From positions 253,277 to 317,276 of the forward strand of contig MSJH02000841.1 in the NCBI GenBank assembly GCA_001931875.2: a DNA stretch of 64,000 nt, in the 5' to 3' direction. Both the position numbers and the translations under genes were made by a program. Positions 45,303 to 59,600 of the stretch are shown here, piece by piece; the stretch's first letter is position 1, and each line of letters starts with the position of its first letter. This DNA comes from Byssochlamys sp. IMV 00236 (Eukaryota > Ascomycota > Eurotiomycetes > Eurotiales > Thermoascaceae). Under the pieces are notes generated by a model. It saw nothing but the letters and a program-made list of their open reading frames with translations, was not told the origin of the DNA and made no database searches.

Positions 45303-45832
45303 TAGCTTATGAACTGCCATTCGATACCTAAGTGTTACAGAACTAGCAGCAGGCAGGTACGGCCACGCCCTGGGCAGGCCGGGGCCGGGACATCACATAT
45401 ACTTAGCCTAGTATATTAGCCTTCCCCTCCATAGAGAGGAATATCATCATCTTCATCATCCCACTGCGATCTTTCGTATCACTAAGTTTCATATGTTAAT
45501 ATCATTGAACTTAGGAGATGTCCACTACTGATGCCGCTGCTGATGCGGTCGTCCTGCTGCTTCCGAGACAGAGCACTCTGTTGACAGATCATATGAAGAA
45601 ATGGTAATTTTCTCATTGATCGATTTCCTTCAGGTGATATACTTGAAAATTTCTCATCGGTTCGGGAAGAGGATCATCTTCCCGCGGGTGATATATGTTC
45701 GGCAGACTCCGAGCTTAGGGTCCGGAGGATAATAATTCTTTCAATAATTCTTATAATTATTGCATTGCAGCACTTCTGCTTCCAGTCGATGCTCTCTTCA
45801 AGACCGTCCCTCCTTCGGTCACTCAAAATGCC
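45303..45832. other. Transition zone at the edge of the AT-rich block
   Basis: Composition is still mixed, with a GC-rich patch near 45357-45390. A 29-codon ATG frame (45518-45607) and a nearby open frame around 45635-45850 have ordinary codon composition and may be further fragments of disrupted genes or of the element that starts at the boundary. Nothing can be assigned. Confidence 0.4.
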
Positions 45833-47527
45833 ATTTGGCTTCCTATTCTGATCCCCTTCTAAGCTTTGCTGGTTAGAGGGATTCTACAATTTCTTTCTAA
45901 CTAGGAGTTAGAAATTTAACTTATTAAGATCATTGGACATAATGCTTTTATAACTTTAAAGAAAAAATTAACTAAAAATAAGATAGATAGTATATTTCTA
46001 TCTCTCCCTCTCTCTTTTTCTTTATATATATATATACTTATATATATAATTATTAACTAGCATATAGTCTATACTCTATTAGGCTTATAAAAATTAAATA
46101 TATAATTTATATATTTTAGAAGCTATACTTTATATAAATTAATAAGAATTATCTGCTCCTTATATATAGGATTATACTAGCAGAATATTAATATAATTCT
46201 TAATTATAAAGCAATAAAATTTAAAATAATAAAAGGGAATATTTATAATATATACCCCTCTACTGTCCTAATAATACTTAACTATATATTATATTAAAGT
46301 CTATTAGCTAATATCCTAATAAGAATTATCTTCCCTTAGGTATAGAATAAAACTACTCCCTTTATCTTTTATATAAAGATAAAAACTATATTAATACTAG
46401 TTCTTTATAATAGGTAGTTAGGTTTATTATTTATATATATAGATTTAATCTTTAAAAATATTACTATAACTCTATTATTCTTAAATATATATAGAGTATA
46501 TATTTACTAGCCCCTAGAAGATAAAACCTAGGTATATATCTTTTATATATATTATATTAAGTATTAATATCTTATAGAGTATAAGAGTATATATATAAGA
46601 ATATAATTATAATATTCTTTTAATAAATTAACTCTATCTATATAAATAAATATATATTATATATTATATAGTATAAATAAGTCTTAATATAATATAGGTG
46701 TTTTATATATATTAATTACAATATTAATTACTAATCTAAGTTAATATATTATTAAAGAGATTATATCTTTATTAAAAGATATATTTAATTTATTCTCCTA
46801 TTTAAATATTCTTTTAAAAAGAGGAAATAAATTTATATTTTAGTAATTACTATTATTAGTAGTAATCTTTAACTAATTCTTAGGCCTTATTATCTTATTA
46901 AGTCAGAATATAATACTTATATGCTTTTTATAGCCTAAATAGGGTATTTAAAAAATAAGCTTAAAAAAAATTAAATAATTCTTTTATTATAACTTTAGCA
47001 GGTACTTAATTTAGCTAAAAATTTATATGCTAAGATAATATTTTTATTTAAGTAGCTTAATACTAATTTTATAATATAGTTTAGAATAAAATTTTATTAG
47101 GATATAAATAGATATAATATAGTCTATACTAATAATATATTATTATTTATTCTTAGTATATTCTAGTTATTGCTTTTAAGACAGTATTTAGCTATATTTT
47201 TTAGCCTAATTTTATATTTATTTTAAGCTTAAGATTTAGTGTATAAGATTAAAATAGAAATAAGTTCTTTATTAGTTAGCTAGAAATACTAAGATTTAAG
47301 AATATATATAGAAAAGATTATATCTACTATAAAAAAGATATATAACTTATTTAATATAGAGATTACTTATATTTATTTATTTATTTAACTTATTTATCTT
47401 TTTAAGATAAAGTACTCTTATAGTATTAATAATTATAATATTAAATTTATCTAGGATTAATTAAATATAATTAAATTATCTAAGGTTTAATAAGCTAAAA
47501 ATATCTCTTCTCTTATTAATTTTAAGC
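45833..47527 (+). repeat. Direct repeat, copy 1 (about 1.7 kb)
   Basis: Homologous to 49120-50815 at a constant offset of about 3287-3288 bases, so there are almost no indels. Marker stretches in both copies include GAGTTAGAAATTTAACTTAT and TAATAAGAATTATCT-like segments. Copy 1 begins right at the composition boundary and keeps more G and C at its left end. It could be a very long LTR or one of two copies of a repeat; ends are not typical TG...CA. Confidence 0.8.
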
Positions 47528-49119
47528 CAATCTATTAGAATTAATATTTAGAACCTCTTAAATAAATAATATATATTTTTTTTTACCTCTTAATATATAA
47601 AATTATCTAACTCTATTATTATTATAGTCTATTTATAATTTCTTAAAATAGGGAAATAGTATATCTCTTATTTACTTTATTTAACTAAGACTATTTAGAT
47701 TATTTAAAAGAAGCCTTAGCTAAATATTTTTTAGAGGTTTATGCTAGGTTATAAATATATAGTCCTTTTAATATTTTTATAAAATATAGAATTTTAACAC
47801 TTAACCCTTATAGATAAGAAGGTAAGCTCTTTATATTACCCTACTAAAGTTAGTTAGAACTAAATATAAAGTAGTAATAAATAAATTTTATATATATATT
47901 ATTAAGATTATATAGAAAGGCCTTATATATTTATTTTTAATAAAAGATTTATTTTATATTATAATTTTTAATACTATTAAATATTAGAATAAGGCTATAA
48001 ATAATCTAAAATATATTATATTTAAAGTAGAGGGAATTATTATTATATTAACTATTCTAAGTTTAAAAATAAGATTTTTAAAAAGGTAATTACCTAAATA
48101 GTTATTATAAGTTTTAAAGATATTATTAGCAATATAATAAATATTATAATAGGGCTAATTATTAATTTATAATTAAATCCCTAAGTCTATATTAATTAAA
48201 GTTTATAATATTTTTAGTCTTAAAAAGAGGAGTATATAATAGCTAATTTATAGTTTACTTCTATAGCTTATCCTTATAATATAATAAATATATTATAATA
48301 AATAGATAGACTTATCTTCTTATAAATAAGTTAATTTACTGCTTATTATTTTTATAAATAGAGAGATTATTTATTAATTAATTATATTAAATCTATAAAC
48401 TATATATTAAATAAGAATAAAGAGAATTTAATAAAATATATTATCCCTATTATTAGTAACTTAGAAATAGATATAAATATAAATAATATAGAAGGTAAAG
48501 GATAAAAGTTTAAATTAAAGCAGAAGTATAAGAAGAGGCTAGCTAATATATCTAATAATAAAAAAAAGATTAAACTAATTAATAAAGGGTTAAGGTATTA
48601 AAAAGAAGAGAATTAAAACTTCTTATAATATTACTATTATATTATCTAATATTATTAAAAATTTTAAAAGCCTTATATTATTTTTTATTAAATTAGAAAA
48701 AGAATAATTATTTTTAAGAAAAAAAAATATAATATAATTAATAATATTTATTATTATAATTATACTAAAAGTAAAGAATTATTAAATACTTAATGCTAAG
48801 TATAAATTTATAAAGGCTTATTTATATATATATTATTATATCTCTATTTATTTTCTCCCCTTATTTTATTAGGTTTTTTTTTTTTTTTATTCTTTTAGGA
48901 TTATATATTAATTTAAATAATAAATATTAGTTTTATATAATATATTAAGGCTATAATTATATTAGCAGTAATTAGATTAATATAATATTTAATTATTAAG
49001 TTTCTCTCTTTTTAAGCAATTATATTATAAGTTGCAGAATATATATATATAGTAAGACTATAGAGTTTAGAAGTCTATAAAATTAATTAACCTTTCTACA
49101 CAGGAAATTAAATAACTAA

Positions 49120-50815
49120 ATTTAGCTTCTTATTCTAATCTCTTTCTAAGCTTTACTAGTTAAAAAGATTCTATAATTTCTTTTTAACTAGGAGTTAGAA
49201 ATTTAACTTATTAAGATTATTAAATATAATGCTTTTATAATTTTAAGGAAAAAATTAATTAAAAATAAAATAAATAATATATTTTTATCTCTCTCTCTCT
49301 CTTTCTTTTTATATATATATACACTTATATATATAATTATTAACTAATATATAATCTATACTTTATTAAGCTTATAAAAGTTAAATATATAATTTATATA
49401 TTTTAAAAGTTATATCTTATATAGATTAATAAGAATTATCTACTTTTTATATATAGGATTATGCTAGTAAAATATTAATATAATTCTTAATTATAAAATA
49501 GTAAGATTTAAAATAATAAAAGGGAATATCTATAATATATACCCCTTTATTATTACTAATAATACTTAGCTATATACTATATTAAAGTCTATTAATTAAT
49601 ATCCTAATAAGAACTATTCTCCCTTAAATATAGGGTAAAATTACTCCCCCTATCTCTTATATAAGGATAAAAATTATATTAATGCTAGTTTTTTATAATA
49701 GGTAATTAGGTTTATTACTTATATATATAGATTTAATTTTTAGAAATATTACTATAATTTTACTATTTTTAAGTATATATAAAATATATATCTACTAGCC
49801 TCTAAAAGATAAAACCTAAGTATATATCTCTTATATATATTATATTAAGTATTAATATCTTATAGGGTATAAAAGTATATATATAAGAATATAACTATAA
49901 TACTCTTTTAATAGACTAACTCTATCTATATAAATAAATATATATTATATATTATATAGTGCAAGTAAGTCTTAATATAATATAGGTGCTTTATATATAT
50001 TAACTATAATATTAGTTACTAACCTAAATTAATATATTATTAAAGAGATTATATCTTTATTAGAAGATATACCTAATTTACTCCCTTATTTAAGTATTTT
50101 TTTAAAAAAAGAAAATAAATCTATATCTTAATAATTACTACTATTAGTAGTAATCTTTAATTAGCCCTTAAGCCTTATTATTTTATTAAGTTAGAATATA
50201 ATATTTATATACCTTTTATAGCCTAAATAGAGTATTTAAAAGATAAATTTTAGAAAAATTAAATAATTTCTTTATTATAACTTTAGCAGGTATTTAATCT
50301 AATTAAAAATTTATATACTAAGATAATATTTCTATTTAAGCGGCTTAATACTAATTTTATAATATAATTTAGAATAAAATTTTATTAAGATATAAATAGA
50401 TATAATATAGTCTATACTAATAATATATTATTATTTATCTCTAGTATATTTTAGTTATTATCTTTAAGGCAGTATTTAGCTATATTTTCTAGCCTAATCT
50501 TATACTTATTTTAAGCCTAAGATTTAGTATATAAGACTAAAACAGAAATAAGTTCTCTATTAATTAGTTAAAAATACTAGGATTTAAAAATATATATAGA
50601 AAAGATTATATCTGCTATAAAAAAAATATATAACTTATTTAATATAGAGATTACTTATATTTATTTATTTATTTAACCTATTTATCTTTTTAAGATAAAA
50701 TACTCTTATAGTATTAATAATTATAATACTAAATTTATCTAGGACTAATTAGATATAACTAAGTTATCTAAGGTTTAATAAGCTAAGAGTATCTCTCCTT
50801 TTATTAATTTTAAGC
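49120..50815 (+). repeat. Direct repeat, copy 2 (about 1.7 kb)
   Basis: Second copy of the repeat at 45833-47527. Sites where copy 1 has G or C often show A or T here: the copy 1 stretch GCTTTGCTGGTTAGAGGG is GCTTTACTAGTTAAAAAG in this copy. Homology stops near 50815, after TTAATTTTAAGC. Confidence 0.8.
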
Positions 50816-53228
50816 TAATTATAAAGAATAGAGATTCCTAGAAGTTATTAATAAATTATTCTGCTAATAATTATAGCGAGAGAGATAGCAGCTTTATATA
50901 CCTAGCTTAGAGAAGAGTTTACTAGTAAGATAAAGGGTTAACTATTATAATAAAGAGTCTAACTAGTATAAAAAAGAGTCTATACTAGAAGGTTTTAGTA
51001 ATAAAGAGTCTATATAAGTAAAGAAATAGTAAAGTATATATTATATTAGAATAGATTACTAGCTTCTAATAAGATAGTAATCTAGAGCCTATTTATATTC
51101 TAAATCTTAAGTACTTCTTAGCTTTATCTTATATAAATCCTAAAAGCGAGAAGAGTAAGGTTTAATTAATTACCTTAGTATTATATTTAGATTTAGGGCT
51201 TTACTATAATCTTATAAGCTTATACTCTAGTAAGAAGCTAGGGGTATAATAATATCTCCCCCCTTTTTAAAGGCTTATCCTTAAGCTATTATAAAGTTAT
51301 TATATTAAATATAGAATATAGCTTTATAGAGATTTATAATATAATAAATAAAGAAGCTTTTTATTACCTTTATAATAAAAGGTTAAGAAGTTATATAAGC
51401 TAAGAGTATTATTTATATAATACTATAAGATTAGAATTTTAACCTCTAGTAACTATTTTCTTATCTCTTATTATATATAGCTCTTAGTCTTAAATATATT
51501 TAAATAAAGATCTAGATATATTTTTAAGATTATAATAATGCTAATAATATAATAGTTTATTAAACTTAAGAAATCGGTTATTTTTTTATTAGTTTTTAGA
51601 GCTTCCTGCTCTAAGAATAAGTTATCTTAACTAACTATATTAATATAAGCTAATTTAATTTAAATAATACTATCCTAAATTTATTTTATATTTAAATAAT
51701 ATAAGAAGATTCTTTAAATAAGTATTCTAGTATAAGATTTTATATATTATATGCTAATTTCTATAATATTAATAGCTTAAAGATATTATCTCCCCCTCCG
51801 GGGAGCTATTCTTTCCTCCTATCTTTAAGATAGAGGATATAGCTGCTGCTGTTATAATATAGCTAAATCTAGTTATTACTATAATACTAGAAAATAATTC
51901 TTTAATTATTACTAAGATATTAAAAACTCTAGCTATTATTATAACGCTAGAGAGACTATCTTTTTAAATAAATATTACCCCTTTTATAGCTATTAATAGG
52001 TTAGTATCTTTATTTGCCCCAGGTCTTATAGAGAATCTATTAGTTAAGATAAATATCGCGCTAGAATTAAGGTATAGAAGATTTATATTTTTATTAAATT
52101 AGCCTTTTTTTATAGTTCTAATTATTATATAAGCAGGTTTATTTAATTTAATAGTAGTGCTAAAAAGCCTATTAAAGAGAAAGAAGACTTATCTTATTAC
52201 TAGGCTAGCCGCTATAGCTAAGCTAAGAATAACTCTTACTTATATTATAAAAAGGCTCTAGAGATAAAGTATAGGATATAAAGAGATTATTAATATAGGG
52301 ACTTAGATTAAACTAGCTATTATTAAGATATTAATTAAGACTATTATTATTGCTATTATTAATATAATAATAAAAAATAGCCTTACTATCTTTTAGCTAA
52401 GTAAAGAATTTCTTTTAATATTTTAAAAGATATGCTTTTATTATTTAAAGGGGCTAATTAAGAATTTAACACTTTAATATATTTATATTAATATTAATAT
52501 TAAGTATAATTATTATAATTATAAGTATAAGCTCTATATTTTAGTCTTATTAATTTATAAGAATAAGCTTACTTATCTATAGAGCCTTAGCTAAGAGGCC
52601 TATTTTTTAAATAATTATAGATCTTTTAAAAAGGCCTATAATAAGTATAAATTATCTATAGAGATATATTTATATAAAGCGCCTATTAAGGCAGATATAG
52701 ATAAGCTTATATTTACTATCTTATTAACTCTATCTTTATATAAATAGTCTATAATATAGCTCTAGTAAGAATTGCTTAGATTATTTTATTTAATAGTATT
52801 AAATCTGCGGTATATATAAGAAATTATATATATTACTTATAATATTCCTCCTTTCTTTAATAAGGAGAAGAATAAATCTATACTAATAGGGTTTTATAAT
52901 AATAAAATAAATAAGTAGAGGGGATTAATCTTAGGCCTATATTTTTAATTCCTGCTAAGAATAGCCTAGTTAAAATAAATTTATTTCTAGATAGACTAGC
53001 TTCTTATATCTTTATTAAAACTCCTAAACCTTTATAGATAAATAAATAGAGAAAAAGTAATATAAATTTAATAATAAAATAATTAAGTAAAACTTATAAA
53101 TCTAATAAGAAAAAAGGGAAATTTTACTAGTTTTATTAATTTCTTTTTTTAAAGCTTTTTAAAGCCCTTTTTAAAGAGATCTTATTAATAGCTTGCACTA
53201 TTACCTTAAATTTAGCTAATATATTTTA

Positions 53229-53642
53229 AATATATTTAAGATTCTTCTTAGGCTGCTATAAATTTTTATAATCTAGATAGCCCTTTTATTTAATTAAATA
53301 TTGCTTTTTCTCTTATATTATCTATTTATTTAAAATAGCTTTAATCTTTTATTCTAGTTTATTATTTACTAAGATTAGGTCTAAATATTTAGGTTTAATC
53401 CTTAATCTCTAATAATAGGGCTCTAATAGGGAGATATAGAAGACTAAATATATTTTATCTAGGCTTTTTAAGAGCTTAAACTAATAGGCTTAAGTTTTAA
53501 TTCTCTCTATAACTTTATAAGGTCCTAAATATTTTATATTTAATTTCTTAATTAATTAATCTATCTTTAAGTTTTTTATTAAAAGGCAGACTTAGTCTCC
53601 TACTATATAAAATCTAGGCTTATACTTCTTATTATAATACTT
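53229..53642 (-). mobile_element. Ty3/gypsy chromovirus remnant: integrase C-terminus and chromodomain
   Basis: Read on the minus strand, 53642-53472 translates to a decayed integrase tail: KYYNKKYKPR, IVGD-stop-VCLL, KNLKI, and KYLGPYKVIERI, the GPY/F module of gypsy integrases. Separated by about 130 bases, 53339-53229 gives a chromodomain: QYLIK-stop-KGYLDYKN with a second stop and QPKKNL. The stops sit where the family has Trp (TGG changed to TAA or TAG), as G-to-A RIP predicts. Integrase core and zinc-finger-like remains may extend to about 54.4 kb. Non-functional. Confidence 0.75.
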
Positions 53643-56600
53643 CTATTATATAATAATAGCCTTTTAAAAAAATTCTTTTAATTAAGTATATATTTCAGTA
53701 AGTTCTTTTAATTAATTATTAATTACTAGTATATTTATTTACTTCCTAGAGTTATATTTATCCTAACTTCTAGGGTTAAATCTATAAATAATATAGAAGG
53801 GAGTTATATCTATAGAGGCATAGATTAAATTATTATATATAAACTCCGCTATAGTTAATAAAGAGGCTTAATTATCTTATTTATAGTTTAAATAGACCTA
53901 AAGATAATACTCTAATATTTAGTTTTGCCTTTTAGTCTAGCTATTAGTTTAAAGGTAAAATATAATATTTAGAAGTCTAGTAATTTAAATATAATAGCAA
54001 AGTTCTATCTAGTATTTATTAATAAACAGCGCTCTCTTATTTAATATAATTAATTATAGAAGTTTAAAGTAGTTATAAATATAATTTATAATAAGGTTAA
54101 CTATTTTATTTACCTTTAATATTTTATAAGTAAAGATATAAAATACTATCTTTAAGTAATAATTTATAATTACTAATATTAAATTATAGGTAACTTTCTA
54201 TTTCTCTAATAATAGCAGTCTTATTATAAAATCTATTAAGATACTTTACTATAGCTATACTAAGATTAGCAGAGACTTTAACTCTCTATATAGCCTATAC
54301 TATAAAGTTTAATTTCTCTAGCAAATATTATATATAGATATATACTCTTATATATTCTATACTATCTTAAGCTAATTAAATCTTTTTTAAAATAGCTCTT
54401 TAGTTTTTTTAATACTTTAATACCTTATATAAAGGTTATTATAATATATTTAAAGGAGCTCTTACTTTATAATAAGTATATTTAATATAAATATAGTATT
54501 ATTTTTCTATAATAGTCCTTTATTATTTATTCTTTATATTATCTTTAAGCTATCTCTAAGAGTATATGCTTTTAGTTCTCTAATTTTCTTTAAAATAAAG
54601 ATATCTCTTACTTAAAGCTATTTTAATATAAAGAATAGGCTAGTATTATAGGAAGATATATTAAGACTTAGCATAGAGTCTTTAAGCGAGTAGGTATTAA
54701 GAAGGAAGAGAAAGGTATTTAGCTTTAGAGCTTAGAGTAGAGCTAGAGGAAAAGCTTTAACTATAAACTAATATAATAAACTAATAATAATCTAATATTA
54801 AACTAATACTAAATAATAATAAAAAAGAAAAGCTAATTATTTTATTTTAAATAACTAAAAGGTATTATCTCTTTATTCTCTTATTTTGCTTATAAACTTT
54901 ATAAAGATTTTAAGCAAAAATATATAACCTCTTAACTAATTATATTCTTTATATTAATTCTCCTTATTATATAGCCTTTTCTCCTCTAAGAATAAACGCC
55001 TCTATCTGCCTTTTTTAGTTATTATAGTTTATATTATCTCTTTTTTTTAATATTATAAATTGCTTCTAAAGTAAAAATATTCTAGTTTCTAATATTATAT
55101 ATATCTTAAAATCTTTAATTTATAAAGCTAAGTTCCTTTCCTCTATAGATAATCTTAAACTAATAATATATCTTATTTTAGTATAAAGTATAGCTCTGTT
55201 TTAATTTTTAAATAATTTTAATTTAGCTGTCTAAATATTGCTTTACCTATAGCTATAACTCTATTTACCTAAATATTAAAAGGCCTAAATCCTTTTTAAT
55301 TAAATCTTATCTTATCTTACTCCCTATAATTAAAATAGTAGATATTATTAAAATTTATTCCTTAATTCTCTAATACTAGCTAATATAGATTATTAATAAA
55401 AATTACTTCTCCCTGTTTAAGTGCAATATCTCTTAAATCTATAGTTTTCTTAAACTTATTTCTAATAATTAGTCTAGTTTCTAGGGTTATAAAGCTTTAA
55501 CCTATTCCTCCCTTAAGGATTATAGACTCTATATTTAATACTCTTAGCTTATATCCTCTAAGATAGTAGACTTATAGCCTATATTTACTATAATTATATA
55601 GTATTAATTAGATTAAATAAATCTAGATATCTTATGCAATAACTTTTTAGAGAATACTCTTAGATAAGTTTTTAAGCCTTATTAATCCTTTACTCTTTTT
55701 TTTATAATAAAAGGCTGCTTTTATTTCTATAATAATATATTATAATATCTCTTCTACTAATTTCCCTTTAAAGGATATAATTTAAAAAACCCTATTTATT
55801 TCTTAATAGTTAAAGTTCTTTCTTATTATAATACCTAACTAAATATATTAGTCTTATATCTTATTTAGGGTAAAGTCTTCTTTATTTAGGTTAAAATATT
55901 TTTTATCCCTATATTTAAATTTAGGATACTCTTTAGCCCTATATAGATTATCTTAGGCTTTATAATATAAGCTGCTAAGTATATTATTAGAAGTATCTAT
56001 ATTAATTAACTTAAAATCTCTAAATAGTTAAACTATCCCTAATACTAAGAATTTTTTAGGGAGAAAATCTTTAAATAAGGATTTTTTAACTTTTATATTA
56101 TTTTTATCTTTTATATTTTTAAGACTTCTTAGAATAAGACTCTTTATTTTTCCTTTAATTTAGCTATTGCTAAATATACTTAGTATTTACTTAGCCTCTA
56201 TATTATCTTTAAATTATATAGTTTTAATATTTTATATATCTTTTAGGTATCTAGTTTCTTTTTTAATAAAGGGGTCTTCTAGATTTACTGCAGAAAAGAA
56301 GGGCTTTATATTAATTCTTAAGGCTTTATTAGGAGGTTTTATTACCTATTTATCTTTAAAAGTTTTATTTATAAATTATTTAGTTTCTTTAAGTAAATTT
56401 TTATAAAAATAAGTTATTATTTTAAATAATCTCTTTTTCTACTACTTTATTATTACTAGCTTTATATTTTTAACTATTTTTAATATTCCTCTGGCTTTTT
56501 TTATAGATATATCCTCCTTTATATTAATTATATTAGCTAATAATTATATATATAGCTTGTAGATTAATTTAATCTTCCTTAAATTAACTTATTATAAGAC

Positions 56601-59600
56601 TTTTTTAACCTCTTTAATACTTATATTTAGTTTATTTAGCTAGGTCTATATTTTAGTTTCCTCCTTATCTAAGTAGTAATAATCTTTAAAGTTAGTATTA
56701 AATCTTTATCTCTCTTAAAACTATTTCTAGTAGTCTATATTAGTATTCTAGGATTTAAGGTTATTATTATTATCTATAAGTATTTTTAACCTTTTTCTAA
56801 GAATATTATCTTTTATACTTCTTAGTCCTATTATATTTTATATTTTTTTAATATAAACTTAATATATAGCGGCAGGTTTAATCCTTTCTTCCCTTAAAAA
56901 TTCTAATATTTTTTTGCCTTTTAGATTAATAATAGCCTTTTTTATTAATATAGATATGCTAACCTTATATTTATATCTTTTTTTTAGCTATTTCCTCTTA
57001 TTTTAAGTCTTAAGCTTTTTTTTTTTTTTTTAGTTTTTTAGGACTTTTAATTCTCTTCTTCCCTTTCTTCTTTTTTTCTATATTTTTTTTCCTTTATCTA
57101 ATATTAGATCTATTAATAAGCTCTTATTTAAATCTTTTATTTAATATCCTTTCTCTTCTCCTATAATCTCCTTTAAAAGATTATTTTTTTTTATTTTTAT
57201 TTTAACCTCTTATAGCTCTTTATTAATAAATTTTTAAAAAATTAGTCTTTCTCTACTAAGGGCTTTTCTTAAGATATCTCTTGCCTTTCTAATATTAATT
57301 AATTAAAGGCTTTTTTTAATTAATATTCCTTATCTCCTAATATTATAAAATCTGTTAACCTATACTTTTATTAAATATATAGCCGCTATTCTCTAGTCTC
57401 TAATATTAGATATTAATCCTCCTATAGCTATTAAGATTTAATATAATTATCTAATAATTAATAAGACTTAATCTATAGTCTCTTAGCCCTATTTCTTTAT
57501 AGCTTTATAATAACCTTTATTAATATATTTATAATTCTTTTTTACTTATATTTTCAATTCTTTTAGCTTATTAATAGCTAATATTTCTTTTTTTTTTACT
57601 TCTTTTAATAGCTCCTATTAATTTAAAAAATTATAAAAATTACTAGCTGCTTTATTATGCCTGCTTTAAAAATTTAAAATAATTATTACTATATTGCTTA
57701 TAAACTAAACCTTCTCTTTTTTATTATTAGCCTTACTTATTATCTCTTTTATAAGCTTATAAATTTCGCTAATTATAATATATATATATATTTTAAGTTA
57801 AAGAGCTTTATCCTAATAGATAATATTTTATATTTTTAATATATTTTCTTCTATTTTTAATATATATCTTTATAGAGTAATTTTTTAAAATAGTTTTTAA
57901 GTAAAAAGATATACTTAAAAGATAAGATAGGGTTAAGTTTAGTTTAATTTAGTCTCTAATTACTTCTGCTATAGTATTATATAATATAAAAAGTAAGGTT
58001 TTTATAATAAGGTAAGCATTCTTTATTTATTGCTTATATTCTTTATCTAATATTTTCTATTTTTAGCTTTATTTATAGACTTTTTTAAGATATTTAAACT
58101 AATATTATATATTTTTTAATTATCTCTCTTTTTCTTCTTTCTTAATTATTATTAGGCATCTTTAAATTCTTCCCCTCCCCTAAAAAAAATACCCTTATCT
58201 TAAGTTTACTCTCTTTCTTTTTTTATTATAATACTAGTACTTATTTTATTATTATCTTTTTATTTCTTCTCCTTTTAAACTAATTTTTTATTTAGCATTA
58301 AATTTACTTTACTGCTAGCTTTTTACTTCCCTCTTTTTAAGCTAATATTTTTAAAAAGAAGGTATTAAAATTATAACTATATATTCTAATCTAAATAATA
58401 TCTAGTCTATATTATTGTTATTATTACTTAATTACTAATTTTCTTACTTAAATATTATATTATTACTTATAGTTAATATTTTATTTTAATTCTCTTATAA
58501 ATAGTAGCCTTTTAAATAATTCTTATAAATTAGGTTCCTAAAAGGTATACTATCTAACTTTTTAAGCTTATAAGATTTTTTTCTAAGGACTTTTTTAATC
58601 TTATATAGTTTAAGCCAGTAGTATACTAGTTTTATAAAGTAAAATATCTTAAGCTTTATATTATAAAGCAGAATAAGCTATCTTTCTATTAGTTATTCTT
58701 TATAGAGCTATTTTTTATTATTAAAAACTTCCTTACTAGCTTCTCTTATATATTAGATATAAAGTTAGGCCTTTTTTATATCTTAATCTTAAAGCTCTAT
58801 TTATTATATATAAAAGAATAGAAGATCTTCTATAGTCCTAACCTTATCCTATATTAAAGTCTTTTAAATAGGTATTTCTAGTTTAATTAGCAGTATAGTA
58901 TTATATCTTATAATTGCTTTAAATAGTATTAAGCCTATAGAGGTCTTAATTATATTCTTATCTGCCTAAATTACTACTAATAGATAATTTACTTAATTTA
59001 CCTTTATTTCTTTTATAAGTTTTTTAATACTATATATAAAAGACTTATATATAACTTTAATTGCTTTATTTACTTGCAGATTATATAATAAGACTTTAAT
59101 ATAATTAATCTTATATTTCTATACTAATATATTAACTATAGCTTTATTTTTTAATCTTTTATTATTAATAAGAGTCTTTATTACTCTTTAATAATAAATT
59201 TAATCTTTCTATAGGAATTTAGCAATAGCTCCTAAAATAAAGCTATTAAAGGCTTTATATTTAACTTAGCTAAAGTTATCCTAAAGTATAATAATATAAG
59301 TTTTTCCTTTACTAGGCAGTATAATCTTATAGATATCTAGATATAGCTTTAATCTCTTTAATAGAATAAATATTAACTATAAAGCTTCTTCTATATATTC
59401 TTTATTTACTTTCTAATATTTATTATATATCTTTACCTATTTAGTAATATACTTATATAGGCCTTTTTATTAATATTAATTAGCTATCTTTTAATAAGTT
59501 ACTTTATGCTTATAATATCTATACTCTTTATAAAGGGCTATAAGAATTTTTTTTTACTTTTTTTTATTGTTAATAACTATATAGCAAGGCTAATTTTATT

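Noticed and set aside
45833..50815. The direct repeats as LTRs of one 5-kb retrotransposon
   Set aside because: They are far longer than usual LTRs, lack TG...CA ends, and no primer-binding site or polypurine tract could be placed. Not excluded, but unsupported.
56167..56406. 79-codon frame in the AT-rich block
   Set aside because: It is the only long ATG frame in 18 kb of RIP-mutated DNA, made of AT-rich codons, with no family resemblance. Chance is the better explanation.
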